Source of the DNA: Physella acuta
Taxonomy: Eukaryota > Mollusca > Gastropoda > Physidae
Length of the DNA stretch: 64,000 bases
NCBI RefSeq assembly: GCF_028476545.1
Contig: NW_026733005.1
Coordinates: forward strand, 41,643 to 105,642
Direction of reading: 5' to 3'
Positions 46,201 to 60,009 of the stretch are shown one piece after another; within the stretch, counting starts at the first letter, position 1, and each line of letters begins with the position of its first letter. The position numbers were made by a program, and so were the translations under genes. The notes under the pieces were generated by a model, which worked only from the letters and a program-made list of their open reading frames with translations, was not told where the DNA came from and did not search any database.

Positions 46201-49200
46201 CCATCTAGAATAACATGAGTTTTTTTTATTTGGGAAATGTATAGCAATTTATTTTGTCAATATATCATGAATTTTATGATAACTAACAGCAACAGAAAAA
46301 AGGTTCTTTTTTAAAAGCAAGGATTTTATATTAAAGCAATTTTTTATAATGAAGTTACTAACACCTTGAACCTACCAAATTAGAAGCCAACAATGTGACA
46401 ACTGAGCAATTTTTATGTAACACTAATTTTAATTAACTAAGCGAAGGTTAAATAGAAAACGAGGCAAGGGCTGCAGGGCTTACATAGGTGCAAATAAAGA
46501 GAGCCGCTCAAAACAAAGTCAGATGGAGAGGTGCCACAAAGGAATATAAGTCAAATCATGAAGGTTAAGTACATACAAACAGCCTGACCTAAAACTGCCA
46601 TACTTAAAAACTTAAGTACTGCCATAGACCCACAAAAACTGCAACTTACCTTCAGCATCTGGGTGCACTTCGCTAAAACTTTGGCTAAGTTTTAGTAGCG
46701 CCCTGGCTGGGGTTAGCTTGTCTAACCAGATCACATTACCTGGTAATGACAGAAACATCAGAATATTTTAAAAAACATTTTGTTAAGTGTGCAACTCTAA
46801 AATCTTTGTCATAAACAAGTATGTAGAGACTTACAAGAGAAGTCATCAATCCACTCAACACCTTTTGGTGCATACTCGGAAAAATATTCAAACACATCTT
46901 TAGTGCTCATGTTTTCAGTGCCTCGCAATAAAATGGCTTCCATCCGCCATCCACGAGGGTCCTCATCCAGTTTCTCGATATTCATTCCTAGACTGAAAGC
47001 ACAAATATGTTATACACCCTATAATGTATAATAATAAGCATCCATCTACAAGTTTCATAAGTTTTTATTTTCTCAACAGTGACAGGTTTCTTCATCTTAC
47101 TCTGTTTTTTGTTAATTATCAGGTCAACAGTACTGAACAAAACCTATTGAAGCAGTCTTGCATAGATGTTTAAAAAACATTTTAATAATTTAATTTAAAT
47201 CTAAATAGCCGGATGATTGCAAGAAGTTTCTGGAGATCAATAAGGAGATGAATACACACCACCCATTTGTAAATGCTTAACTTCATACCTTTTGTGAAGG
47301 TTTTTGATATCCACATCTGTTATTGGCTGTTTTGGAGTACTCAAAGTTCCAAAGCGCTTGGCACGTTTATCTCTCTGCTCACTTGCTTCCTAGCATGCGT
47401 TAATATAATTATAATCATCAAAACTTTTTAAAAAATTACTGATTTGTCTATCAATATTTACAAAACACCATTGTTTCATCTATGAAAAAATATAGATGTT
47501 TCATTAGCACAGAAAATGTAAAAGGGAGCTTAGAGATTGTATAAAACATGTGTAGTGTTCTTAAATCATGCAATTATAAAAACGTGTGTTGTAATACTTT
47601 AATACAGATTTAATGTATTTGTGGTTGATAATGTTTTAGGCAACTTTACAAAATTTGAAGTGAAAAAGACAAAGCAATTTATTTTTAAAAATAATGAATA
47701 AATCATAAGTTTAGAATATCTGTATTTTAGAATATGCCAGCCTTACTTCAGATGTGACATCAACTCCAGTAACAAAGTTTCCAGTCTTGTTTTCATATAT
47801 TTTAGGCTAAATGTTTGAAGTGAGAGAAAAAAAAAAGGATACATTAGGCCTAATTTTATTAAATGTGAGTTGCAAATGCTATTTTTCTTTTGTTTGTGGG
47901 ATGAGAAAATTTAGGTTTCACTTTTGAACTAGCCCTAGAAGAATCTAGATCTACATACATTTATTTTAAAATGAATTTTAGCATTTGTTTTGAATTGCAA
48001 TAAAAAGTGATCAACAACCTAATCAAGATTAAATTAATATTTTAGAAATAAAACAGCAACTTGAGGGCAGGTGTGAGGGGTTAGGTTTAAGACAGTGTTA
48101 TAATGGAAAATACTATAGGCCTAGCATTTTGATTTTAATTTTATGACACAGTGTGTGAAGATGTGGAGTTGGGGGTAACTGGGTAAAAAACAAAAAAAAA
48201 ACATGACATTTAGCCTAACGGATTTAATAACAACAAATAGTAGGCCAAAATAAAATGTGGCCCGTATGAATGACCTGATCTTGTTTACACATCTAATTTA
48301 TAAATAAAGCTTGATTTAGTTAAAACTTGAGTCAGCTTGAGATACAAAGGGTCGACTTGAAACATCGACCAATGAATTACTCTAATAAAACTAGATCTAA
48401 ATTCTAGATCTAGTATACAGTACTACTACTAGATCTAGTAAAGTAAAACAATAACACTTCTTTCTTACTTTGGTAATCTATCGTTTTGGGTACGTAAAAT
48501 CGCCCGCGGCTATTAATGTACGAAAACGTTACCTCATTGTCAAGGCTTAATAGAACTGTATTTTCATATATTTGTGTCAAATATTATAGATAAATGAATA
48601 ATAAACCTAAATCAATGGCTAAATATATCTATATAGGCCAGAAATTGACTTTAAACAGCAGCGTCTGAGAGCAAGATTTACTATATTTGTAAAATAGAGT
48701 GGCTTCCCCCTGAATCGCGCGCTATTAGCTAATACAAAACAAACTTAAACAAGATGGCTGCTTTATTAAATGAGCATGGTTGCATATGTTGGAAACATCG
48801 CTAAACTAGTCTTCATTTATTACGAAAAAGTTTTAATTCAATTGTTTAAAAACAGGTACATAAATGGAACAAGGAAACATTTTTGTATTTTAAAAAACAT
48901 AAATCCTCCTCAAAATGTGAAATAATTATTAAAATGTAAGGAGTCACCTGTTTTTTCACATTACTAGTCGCGGTCGATTTTACGTACCCAAAACCGTGCC
49001 AAAACGATAGATTACCCTACTTAATTTTAATATAATAATAGGCCTAATAATACTTTCTTAGCACTGTTTGGCTCCTGAGCCTGAGTCTCTGGCTAGCTAG
49101 TGCATTGGTATAAAAGTAAAATAAAAGAAAATAGAGCCTATAGTTAAAACGGACATTTAGATTTAAAACCAACATACGCCATATGCTGTGGGTTTTTGAT

Positions 49201-49447
49201 TTTTCAGGGTGGATCTCGATAAGAAACGTCTCTCTGTTGGTCCATCGGTGGAACCTATCGATAACACGTCATCCTCCACTTCTCCGTCCTCTTGACCTCT
49301 TCTTCCTCTGTTATTTTTTATCTTAAAATTACTTTCATCTTCTGAACTGGATGAAGCCGAACTTTGAATTTCAACTTCCGAATCATCAGTTGTTTCTGTA
49401 TTATCGACACATATTTTTAAATTAGGTAACTTTTGTCTGGTAGCCAT
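40237..49447 (-). CDS. NCBP3: Nuclear cap-binding protein subunit 3
   Basis: Coding exons in transcript order: 49447-49178, 47806-47747, 47389-47289, 46992-46835, 46739-46650, 46123-45345, 45000-44820, 43849-43778, 43588-43561, 43257-42992, 41132-40991, 40624-40237. All are AG/GT with consistent phases; the total is 2,535 nt, 844 aa. The N-terminus is acidic. YENKTGNFVTGVDVTSE (about 94-110) and an RRM-like region (about 150-220, with MSTKDVFEYFSEYAP, EWIDDFSCNVIWLD) match NCBP3. So do FLFMRYAMKG, KYYVKYGNPNFGG (about 558-571) and DSDDEMDYGAELE. NCBP3 is known as an RNA- and cap-binding partner of NCBP1 in poly(A)-RNA export and interacts with the exon-junction/TREX machinery in the nucleus. 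Exon 6 adds a Lys/Ser/acidic stretch (about 226-486) ending in a serine-rich run, which accounts for the length above the roughly 620 aa of the human protein. The 28-nt exon 9 was placed by phase and by the match LISNSRKRR. Confidence 0.93.
41225..42875. mobile_element. TIR element, CAGGGTTCGTAC termini, in NCBP3 intron 10
   Basis: Begins CAGGGTTCGTACTGC and ends GCGTACGAACCCTG. Subterminal regions on both sides are dense in TTCCAGACTTTTT repeats in opposite orientations. GGATTG borders both ends. The interior contains a decayed family D MITE (about 42098-42360) and poly-C. No transposase is seen. Confidence 0.7.
42098..42362. mobile_element. Decayed family D MITE nested in the intron 10 element
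   Basis: GGGGTCACCCATTTATGACG on the left and GTGACGTCATTTATGGACGA on the right resemble family D termini. The interior is much diverged from other copies, so it is an old insertion. Confidence 0.55.
43226..43450 (-). repeat. ~108-bp duplication over the NCBP3 exon 10 acceptor
   Basis: The acceptor TTCTTTAG with about 30 nt of exon 10 plus upstream intron is present twice; the exon-equivalent first bases are at 43257 and 43365. Reading from the outer copy meets a stop codon soon after, so the inner copy (43257) is the functional acceptor. Confidence 0.85.
43865..44562. repeat. ~43-bp minisatellite in NCBP3 intron 7
   Basis: About 15 units with GATTTAGGGATGGTTTTAAC and ACTAGTGTCTTCATTACTAT. 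The array abuts the exon 8 acceptor (in transcript direction it ends only about 15 bp before it). Part of the array (about 44140-44330) is itself duplicated at about 44340-44530. Confidence 0.88.
48471..49017. mobile_element. TIR element of ~547 bp in NCBP3 intron 1
   Basis: About 45-bp imperfect inverted ends: GGTAATCTATCGTTTTGG and GTACGTAAAATCGCCCGCG on the left, with their inverses on the right. A 5-bp direct repeat TACTT flanks it (48466-48470 and 49018-49022). The interior is AT-rich and non-coding. I do not recognise the superfamily. Confidence 0.7.
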
Positions 49448-49569
49448 GTTTATTATGGTTGAAGATTAAAAACTCAAACCCAAACATGAAGTAAGGGAGG
49501 GAACAAATACAATACTAGACAGGAATTGATTCATTCTAGAAACCTGCGTGTTTAGTTCAATGATTTTAG

Positions 49570-49896
49570 CAGGGGCGTAGCGAGGGGGGGGGGGGGGGGG
49601 GGGGGGGCGGAGGGTGCGGACCGCACCGGGTGACACCATTTAGGGGGGTGACACCAAGGCAATATAGAGAAAAACTTGAGGGGGGTGCAATTCGAAAGTT
49701 TGAGGGGGGTGCAAATCAAAAACTTGAGGGGGGGGGGTTGTTGTGCAAATCGAAAACTTGAGGGGGGGGGGTTGCAAATCTAAAATTTGAAAGTTTGTCC
49801 CCGGGAAGGGTCGCTACGCCTCTGTGGTGGGGGGGGGGGGGGGGGTGACACCATTAAGTGCCGCACCGGGTGACACCCGACCTCGCTACGCCACTG
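49570..49896. mobile_element. Family A MITE, gtgacacc subfamily
   Basis: Termini CAGGGGCGTAGCGAGG and CCTCGCTACGCCACTG, with a perfect 8-bp target duplication GATTTTAG at 49562-49569 and 49897-49904. The insertion is about 120 bp upstream of the NCBP3 start codon, so it may lie in or near the promoter. Confidence 0.92.
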
Positions 49897-50026
49897 GATT
49901 TTAGAATTTTTTTTAATGAATGCACGCATTTTATTTGTGCACAAACTAGAGCTAGATTCTAGATCTATATAAAAATTTCAGTATTCGCAAGTTTATTAAA
50001 TTTGTGGTGACAGACAGTAGTCTAAG

Positions 50027-50584
50027 GGTCGTCCATAAATGACGTCACACTCGAAAAAAAAGGGGGGGGGGGGAAAGCAGAGTTTACTCCAGGCATCTCT
50101 TCGGAGGGGCTTTGCCCCCCCCCCCCGAAATTTTTTTACCGCCCCCCGAACGAAATGAAATTTATATAATTTATATAGAAAATATATACTTTTAACAGTC
50201 CGCCCCCCCCCCCCGAAGAAAGTCTACCGCCCCCCCCCCCCCCGAAAATTCAAGTGCCCCCCCCCCCCCCCGGAGAAAAAAGTCTGGAAGAAACACTGAG
50301 GGAAAGGGTCCGTAGTTTTGATGACGGTGTGTTATGAGGGGGAGGGGGGGGGGGGGGGTAGATGGTGTGACGTCACACTTTTGCATTATTATAAATGTTA
50401 TTTCGCTTTTTAGAAAATTGTTTTTAATAAATTGTAATAGAAATTGATTAAAATACTCTGTTGACAGAGTTCTGACAAGATTTTTGAAAAAAAAAAACGT
50501 TTTAAGAAAAATTCAACTGCAATATGAGGGGGGAAGGGGGGTTGTAGGCTGAGATGTAACGTCACTTTAGGTGAGGGGGGAGTC
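50027..50584. mobile_element. MITE family D interrupted by family B
   Basis: Left terminus GGGTCGTCCATAAATGACG at about 50027, body matching the 18317 and 30530 copies. It is split by the family B element (50078-50298) and cut at its right side where another element begins near 50585. Confidence 0.7.
50078..50298. mobile_element. MITE family B nested in family D
   Basis: Termini CAGAGTTTACTCCAGGC and GTCTGGAAGAAACACTG. The flanks GGGGAAAG and AGGGAAAG match at 7 of 8 positions. Confidence 0.82.
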
Positions 50585-50976
50585 TGCAGAGGTGTACCGA
50601 GGGCGGGTCGGGTGACACCTTTTAGGGGGTGACACCAAGGCAAAACATTGCAAAATGTTCAGAATATAGATAAACATCGTTACCAATAAGTTTGCAGTGA
50701 TTAAAGCTTATACACATACATGTACTCGTATGTGGCATATACTTAAATTACATGCATATGTATTCCGACACACACACACACACACGCAAGCACGTACACG
50801 CAAAGTATGCTATTATTATTAATCATATATACTATATATATGTTGTTTCTTGGGGGGGGGGGGGGGGGACACCGGGTTATACCCTACCTAGTGACGCGGT
50901 GGGTCCCTGGACCTTGGGGGGTCTTGAACCTCGGGGGCCCTTTGACCACCTTGGTTATATGGTTGTTACGCCACTG
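50585..50976. mobile_element. Diverged family A-like element
   Basis: Left end CAGAGGTGTACCGAGGG followed by GGGTGACACC segments; right end GTTACGCCACTG. The middle contains CA repeats, TA-rich DNA and a long G run. No matching target duplication was found, so the boundaries are tentative. Confidence 0.45.
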
Positions 50977-52000
50977 ATGACAGATCATCATTTACGAACT
51001 TCATCAATTTTTTTTCAAAATCTTCTTCAAGCATTAAAATTTAATGATGACTATTTAAAATGTGTTTACTCAGCACAGTAGGTATAGGCTTTAAAATTTC
51101 AAAACAATTCAATCTACAAAAATAAATAATGGGATTTAATCGATTGTGTTTTAATGTAAGTAGCAGCAGCAGCTATTGTCACAAAGATTTTTCTATTTGT
51201 ACTAAGGTAAGTTGACTATCTGGTGGGACGACGTCACATGGCTGACGTGTTCACGACAGCGTCACGTGATTGATGTGACAGTTATAAAGATTTGTGCGTG
51301 ACACTGACGGCTAACGTCCTACTTTGTTTATTTATAACCTAACGCGCGAGGCTGTTTTAATGAGCAACCACTGCTAAGCAAAGCTTAGTTAAAAGTTACC
51401 GAAAGCAGATTAATGATAATGAGATCAAAGTGAACCTCGTTAGTGGAAATGAATTATAATATTTTTTTAGTTTAAAAAAAATGAAATTGCAGTCACTAAT
51501 TATGTGCAATATAAAAATATATACTAAGAAATGGCATTTTAATAAAGGGAAGTAAGTACCAAACTACTCTAATGTGTATTGTACTTAGTTACTTCCCTTA
51601 GATAGACACAGCGACTGATATTTCTAGGGGGGGGGGGGGCTGTCTCGAAAAAAAAAAGTAGATTAGAATTGTAAAACGAGGTAGCTTAGTAAACTAGGTT
51701 TTTAAAAGGCCTTCCTTGCAATATAGATCTAGTGTTAATTTTGACGAGTGCTAATTCTACAACACACGACTATAGCTATGTTGATGCGCGCATTAGTTAT
51801 TGTAATGTATGTAATTAGTGTTAATGAAGTGACTCGTGACATGTGTATAATCCCAACGGAATTTTTTTTTACATATTATTTTTGAGATCAGAGTTATTCA
51901 TAAACAAAAAAATAATTCTGGCAATATTTTCTTCATAAACAGAAGTATGATGAGCTCAATTCAAATGGTGGTTATACAGGACCTAGACCTAGACATTGGG
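50977..52000. other. Intergenic DNA; weak promoter-like patch only
   Basis: No exon is recognisable. At 51230-51300 there are ACGTCAC, GTCACGTGAT and TATAAAG elements close together, but no gene follows. I would not call a promoter on this alone. Confidence 0.35.
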
Positions 52001-52019
52001 AGAGGTCAAAAAATATATT

Positions 52020-52590
52020 TTTATACTCGTCTGTTCGAGTTACGAACTAATTAAGGAAAATTGTAATGACACTCAGGTTTTTTAAACGTATTATGAGTTA
52101 CCTCGACTTACGAACTGATTCAGGTAGCAGTACTTAAAACTTTGAAATATACCTTATTTCAGTATACATCTAAGTTTATTTTGATTTATTTTGCGTATGT
52201 ATCTTGTTACCTCGAGTTACGAACTGATTCATAAAGTCGCAGTAATTAATTTTTTTGAATATACGTCTCTATATCTCTGCTAGCGTGGAATTATTTGTTT
52301 TAATGTATTTCGAGTTACGAACTGATTAATGAAGTTGCAGTAAATATAATTTTGGAACACACGTCTCTATATCTCTGCTCGCGTGGGATTATTTGTTTTT
52401 ACTGTATTTCGAGTTACCTCGAGTTACGAACTGATTCATGAAGTCGCAGTAAATACAATTTTGGATTATACGTCTCTATATCTTTGCTTGTGTGTAATTA
52501 TTGTTTCTTTACTGTAAATGTTACGAGTTACGAACTTGTTCCGCACCGGGACAGGTTCGAGTTACCTCGAGTTACGAACATGTTCAGCAA
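52020..52590. repeat. ~115-bp tandem repeat, about 4-5 copies
   Basis: Units share CGAGTTACGAACTGATTCAT, GAAGTCGCAGTAAATA and ACGTCTCTATATCTCTGC. Copies are partly diverged, and short GAGTTAC motifs also repeat within and after the array. Confidence 0.82.
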
Positions 52591-52599
52591 AAGCGCACC

Positions 52600-53440
52600 G
52601 AGACAAGTTTTGACACCACACATCCCCTCACGTGACCCCCCCCCCCCCCCCCCCCAGTAAATCTCGGTATGTCCCCAGCACCTGCGGGCGTCACCGGTGC
52701 CATGCTAGGCCGCTCGTTAACTTCGTGTTTTTTAATTCCACCGCGAAATTTACGCAGACAATTCTTACCCCGGTCACGTACGGTTCTCTCCCCGTCCAGC
52801 TTAATTCGCGTCCACGATCGCCCGTGTTATTTATGGCGCTTCGCTCAGTGAGGAGGTAATTGGTAAGGTCCGATGGGGAAAACCCGCACTGAGTTCTACT
52901 CAGCGGTCATAACAATCCATCATATGGTCTCATCTGTAGAGTGGCCGAGTATAGTGAATTAGCCAGTAAGGGGAGACTATACAAAACTAAAGGTAGATAA
53001 CTCTACATTAAAAAAGTGGTTTATGGTAATTGCATTTTGTTTTGTGTAAATTTATTCTATTTTATTTTTTTTAAAAATGCCGTTTCTGATATTTAATGGG
53101 TTTTGTTTTATTTCTTTTAACATTTTTTAAAATAATTTTTTATAATGACCAATTGTAAAACAAAATATTGTAAGTTGAGCTGCGGTGATTGTGTCCCCTG
53201 TGGCCAGACGAAGTTGTCTTTCCCCTGGGCAATTTGCATGCACGGTCCGCTTGATGTATTATGCACGGACCAATTAACATAGCTTATACCAGATAACCGA
53301 GGGTAAATGAGCAGCTCATTAACGTTGTTGGTTAATTAGCCTCACAAAAAAGTAGGTCACGTCGTTTATCATCATTAGGTTTAATAGTGGTGGTGGTAGG
53401 GGGGGGGGGGGGTTAAAATGGCACGTACGATGCAACGGAA
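52600..53440. other. Intergenic DNA, no gene seen
   Basis: Contains a C run at 52639, a stretch of higher GC (52670-52860) with overlapping small open frames in two frames, and AT-rich DNA. No domain or splice signal supports a gene. Confidence 0.35.
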
Positions 53441-53459
53441 TAGGGTTTCTTATGATTGC

Positions 53460-54705
53460 TGTTTTAGGGGTCAGTGGTCCAGTCTTCAGGTCTTAGGGGT
53501 CGGTGGTTTAGAGTTGATGTTTTAGGGGTCAGATGATTAGTATTGATGTTTTAGGGGTCAGAGGTTCACTGTTGATGTTTTAGGGGTCGGTGATTCAGTG
53601 TTGATGTTTTAGGGGTCGGTGTTTCAGTGTTGATGTTTTAGGGGTCGGTGTTTCAGTGTTGATGTTTTAGGGGTCGGTGTTTCAGTGTTGATGTTTTAGG
53701 GGTCAGAGGTTCAGTGTTGATGTTTTAGGGGTCGGTGTTTCAGTGTTGATGTTTTAGGGGTCGGTGTTTCAGTGTTGATGTTTTAGGGGTCGGTGTTTCA
53801 GTGTTGATGTTTTATGGGTCGGTGTTTCAGTGTTGATGTTTTAGGGGTCGGTGTTTCAGTGTTGATGTTTTAGGGGTCGGTGTTTCAGTGTTGATATTTT
53901 AGGGGTCGGTGTTTCAGTGTTGATATTGTAGGGGTCGGTGGTTCAGTGTTGATGTTTTAGGGGGTCAAAGTTTCAGTGTTGATGTTTTAGGGGTCAGAGG
54001 ATCAGTTTTGATGTTTTAAGGGGTCAAAAGTTTCAGTGTTGATGTTTTAGGGGTCGATGGATCAGAGTTGATGTTTTAAGGGTCGGTGGTTCAGTGTTGA
54101 TGGTTTAGGGGTCAGAGGATTAGTATTGATGCTTTAGGGGTCGGTGGTTTAGAGTTGATGTTTTAGGGGTCGGTGTTTCAGTAGTGATGATTTATGGGTC
54201 GGTGGTTTAGAGTTGATGATTTATGGGTCGGTGGTTTAGAGTTGATGTTTTAGGGGTCGGTGGTTTAGAGTTGATGGTTTATGGGTCGGTGGTTTAGAGT
54301 TGATGTTTTAGGGGTCGGTGGTTTAGACCTGATGTTTTAGAGGTCGGTGGTTTAGAGTTGATGTTTTAGGGGTCGGTGGTTTAGAGTTGATGTTTTAGGG
54401 GTCGGTGTTTCAGTGTTGATGTTTTAGGGGTCGGTGTTTCAGTGTTGATGGTTTATGGGTCGGTGGTTTAGAGTTGATGTTTTAGGGGTCGGTGGTTTAG
54501 AGTTGATGTTTTAGAGGTCGGTGGTTTAGAGTTGATGTTTTAGGGGTCGGTGTTTCAGTGTTGATGGTTTATGGGTCGGTGGTTTAGAGTTGATGTTTTA
54601 GGGGTCAGATGATAAGTATTGATGTTTTAGGGGTCGGTGTTTCAGTGTTGATGATTTAGGGGTCGGTGATTCAGTGTTGATGTTTTAGAGGTCAGTGGTT
54701 CTGTT
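53460..54705. repeat. 29-bp minisatellite, about 43 copies
   Basis: Units TTGATGTTTTAGGGGTCGGT plus GTTTCAGTG. Two main variants exist (GTTTCAGTG and GGTTTAGAG) that form blocks, showing local homogenisation. No open frame runs through it. Confidence 0.93.
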
Positions 54706-54729
54706 TTGGTTTTAAAAAGATTTAATGAG

Positions 54730-56900
<2,171 letters not shown>

Positions 56901-56946
56901 TAGCCTACATTTAATAAAATCTGAGTTTCTTCAAGGAATCTCTTCC

Positions 56947-57081
56947 AGAGTTTCTTCCAGGCATCTCTTCTGGGGGGGGGGGGGGGGGGCACCGCTCATT
57001 ATATAGAAAATATATACTTTTACTACTGTCCGGAAAATTTAGTTCGCCCCTACCCCCCGAAAATATCAGTTCCGCCCCCTT

Positions 57082-57113
<32 letters not shown>

Positions 57114-57118
57114 ACGGA
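56947..57118. mobile_element. MITE family B-related, right end not seen
   Basis: Starts CAGAGTTTCTTCCAGGC, has G runs, the TATAGAAAATATATACTTTT segment common to family B, then C runs. A second partial head (GAGTTTCTTCAAGG) lies just upstream at 56923. The right terminus is not recognisable. Confidence 0.6.
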
Positions 57119-57744
57119 ATAAAATCGCCATTAAAATTGAAATATTCAAGTATTGTAAAAAAAAAAGAATCATTTATATATACAATTTCTAAAAGTCGCA
57201 AATTCTCGATAATAAATGTAACAATCTACTGAACTCTGAACCTTGGGAACAAAGAAAAAACCGAGGGATTATTTCAACGGAAATCCCCGTTTGTGTCATT
57301 CAAACAAGTGAACAGACGCGCATCATATACGACGGTCGGTAGGGGGAATAACTGTGGTCTATGACGTCACGGTGTACGTCGCTGTAAGATTCACGAAGGA
57401 AATAGACTGTGACTACTTTCTAAATCGACCTGCAGAATTTTGTAATTTTTTAAAATACTTTTATTTTAATTATAAAACAAGTAAAACAACATCAAACCCA
57501 ACATCATTACAAAGTGGTTTACAGTGTTCTCATAATGGAATAAATAAGCTCAAAAGGTTATTAGAAAAACATTTTCAAGATGGATTTACAAATATATACA
57601 TGTAAAAAAAATCTAATTTGCTGTTTAGACATTTATATACAATGTGTATTCAGGGAGGTAGTACATAGTAGTATGCGCTATTGGAAAACTTCAAAGTCGA
57701 GTGAGAGGAGGGGTCATGGTGGCAAAAACATATAAATGGGGAGG
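57119..57744. other. Intergenic DNA, no gene seen
   Basis: AT-rich; one 83-aa open frame at 57354-57605 has no recognisable domain. Confidence 0.35.
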
Positions 57745-57752
57745 GGGGTATG

Positions 57753-58202
57753 CAGAGGCGTAGCGAGGGCAGTAGCGTAGCGAGGGGGGGGGGGCGGGGG
57801 GGGGGACATATGTCCCCGGGCGCCGACCTTAGGGGGCGCCAAAATGGGTTGGAAAAATAAATTGAAAGGTTGAGGAGTGTGCAAATCGAAAGTTTGAGGG
57901 GGGGTGGTGCAAATCGAAAAGTTTGTCCCCGGGCGCCGGGAAGGGTCGCTACGCCTCTGAGCGAGGGGGAGGGGGGCGGGGGGTGCGGATCGCACCGGGT
58001 GACTGCATTTAGGGTGGTGCAAAATATATAGAGAAAAACTTGAGGGGGGGGTGCAAATCGAAAGTTCGAAGGGGGGGGGGGTGCAAATCGAAATTTTGAA
58101 AGGAAAGTTTGTCCCCGGGAAGGGTCGCTACGCCTCGGGGGGGGGGGGGGGTGACACCATTAAGTGCCGCACCGGGTGACACCCGACCTCGCTACGCCAC
58201 TG
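57753..58202. mobile_element. Family A MITE (gtgacacc subfamily) hosting another family A copy
   Basis: Outer element: termini CAGAGGCGTAGCGAGGG and CCTCGCTACGCCACTG, flanks GGGGTATG and GGAGTATG (7 of 8). It is interrupted 17 bp from its left end by the nested copy at 57770-57959. Confidence 0.85.
57770..57959. mobile_element. Family A MITE (ggcgcccgggg subfamily) nested in a relative's terminus
   Basis: Termini CAGTAGCGTAGCGAGG and GGTCGCTACGCCTCTG, with a perfect 8-bp target duplication AGCGAGGG (57762-57769 and 57960-57967). The target lies within the terminal repeat of the host copy. Confidence 0.9.
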
Positions 58203-58772
58203 GGAGTATGTGAGGGTTCTGGTTCAGTGATTTGTGTCTTAACAATTTCTAAAGTTGGTGTGGTTGTTGAGTATGGGGGTATGGGTGGGTAGGCGTGAAT
58301 CTAACACACTGTCTGTGGAGGATTTCTGAAGAGGAATGTAAAAAATCAAAATCCTGCCAAACTGAGTTGTTTCAGGGTGGTTTTGTCATTTTCTCTGTTT
58401 GACTTAGTTTTGATGTGTGGGGGACCAGACCTAGAATGACTTTTTTTGTTTTTAAATAATCACAATTTTAAAATTTTAAAATTTAATGTATTAAAGCTTT
58501 TATTTTCTATAAAAACGAATTACAACAAAATGTGTGTGAATGCGCTCGTTGGTATAAAATTTCAAGGAATTTACAGTATCAACATATACTGTCATATACA
58601 TACAAGTGATAAGGTAATGAAAACATACATCATGAAAAATACACGTTGAAACTAATTTTGGTATGTACACAAATCAAAAGGGCAACTATTATAAGGGATT
58701 AAATTAAAATAAGTGACTGAGAGAGTGGGAGGGAGGGGGGGAGGAGGTCGCTGCGGACCGGTCGGGGGCCAG

Positions 58773-58855
58773 TGGCGTAGGCAAGGAGGGGTTAGGGGGG
58801 TTATAGCCCCTCCCATGGACCCCCCCCCCACCCCTATAAATATTGCCTTTATACT

Positions 58856-58942
<87 letters not shown>
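58773..58942. mobile_element. Family A-type left end followed by (TA)n
   Basis: CAGTGGCGTAGGCAAGGAGG, GGTTAGGGGGGTTATA and CATGGACCCCCCC match the inverted right end of the 29109-29447 element. It then runs into (TA)n at 58855-58942. A matching terminus (GGCTACGCCACTG, ending 62038) could be its far end with the LTR fossil in between, but no target duplication supports that. Confidence 0.5.
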
Positions 58943-58945
<3 letters not shown>

Positions 58946-59053
58946 TGTATATATTATTAAATATCTTATTATTATTGTTATTATAGAGCGTTAGTGTTAT
59001 TGTTGTATACGTCGTATTTGTCTGTTATTTATATACCCCTAGATTCTAGAACC

Positions 59054-59151
<98 letters not shown>

Positions 59152-59262
59152 GGTTCTAGAATCTAGGGGTATATAAATAACAGACAAATACGACGTATAC
59201 AACAATAACACTAACGCTCTATAATAACAATAATAATAAGATATTTAATAATATATACAGTA
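58943..59262. repeat. Palindrome: 116-bp inverted arms around (TA)n
   Basis: 58943-59058 is the exact reverse complement of 59147-59262. The 88-bp spacer is pure (TA)n, itself self-complementary. The right arm is the end of the LTR at 59147-59538, so the left arm is an inverted LTR end. Confidence 0.93.
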
Positions 59263-60009
59263 CTTAAATAATAAAAGAATCAAAAGGGGTCTACAACATA
59301 AATACAATACTCAACACCACGTTCCATGTTCCACGTCCACAGCCACACTACAACTAACTGATTCACACACTGGCACACGCTCTGACACCCGTCACCTGAC
59401 ACACCTCACGTGAACACCTCTCGCTCCATGTAAACACACTCAACCAAGGGATACAACTATACACCAAAGGGAGGCTACCTGTCATTCCAGCACACAACAC
59501 ACACACACACAAGCAGGGGACATGTAAGGGACGTAACATCCCTCCCCTCCACCTTCAGATCTCTTTTCCTTACAGAGATCAAACATCTCTTGTTCCATTA
59601 GCCACTGTTGGTGCCCGAGCTCGACTACTTATTCTTTAGTCCTTAGGACGCCTCGCTTAGACCGTGTGGCGTGTATCCAGCCTGGACAGTTTGATCCAGA
59701 TTGTGGCGTGTATCCAGCCTGGACAGTTTGGTCCAGATTGTGGCTCGCATCCAGCTTGAACAATTCGGTCCTGAGAGTGGACTATGGTTTTTCTCCGGCC
59801 GGGCACCAAGCTCGTGGTCTGACTATCTCAACCTATAATGATACATGTGAGAAGCCACAATAAAAAAAATTAATCAGCATAATCATTCTATACTGCATCA
59901 GTAATACCTTTCTCAAACATTTCTCAATATAATCATATTATAATGCCCCAATAGTAAATTCCTTAACATAATCATACTATCTCCAACAATAATAAATTTC
60001 TCAATATCA

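Noticed and set aside
51230-51350. Promoter-like cluster (CRE/E-box-like sites plus TATAAAG)
   Set aside because: No exon or gene follows on either strand, so it is noted only in the intergenic entry.
52632-52859. GC-richer open frame at 52.6-52.9 kb
   Set aside because: Two overlapping frames are equally open and neither shows a domain or splice context.
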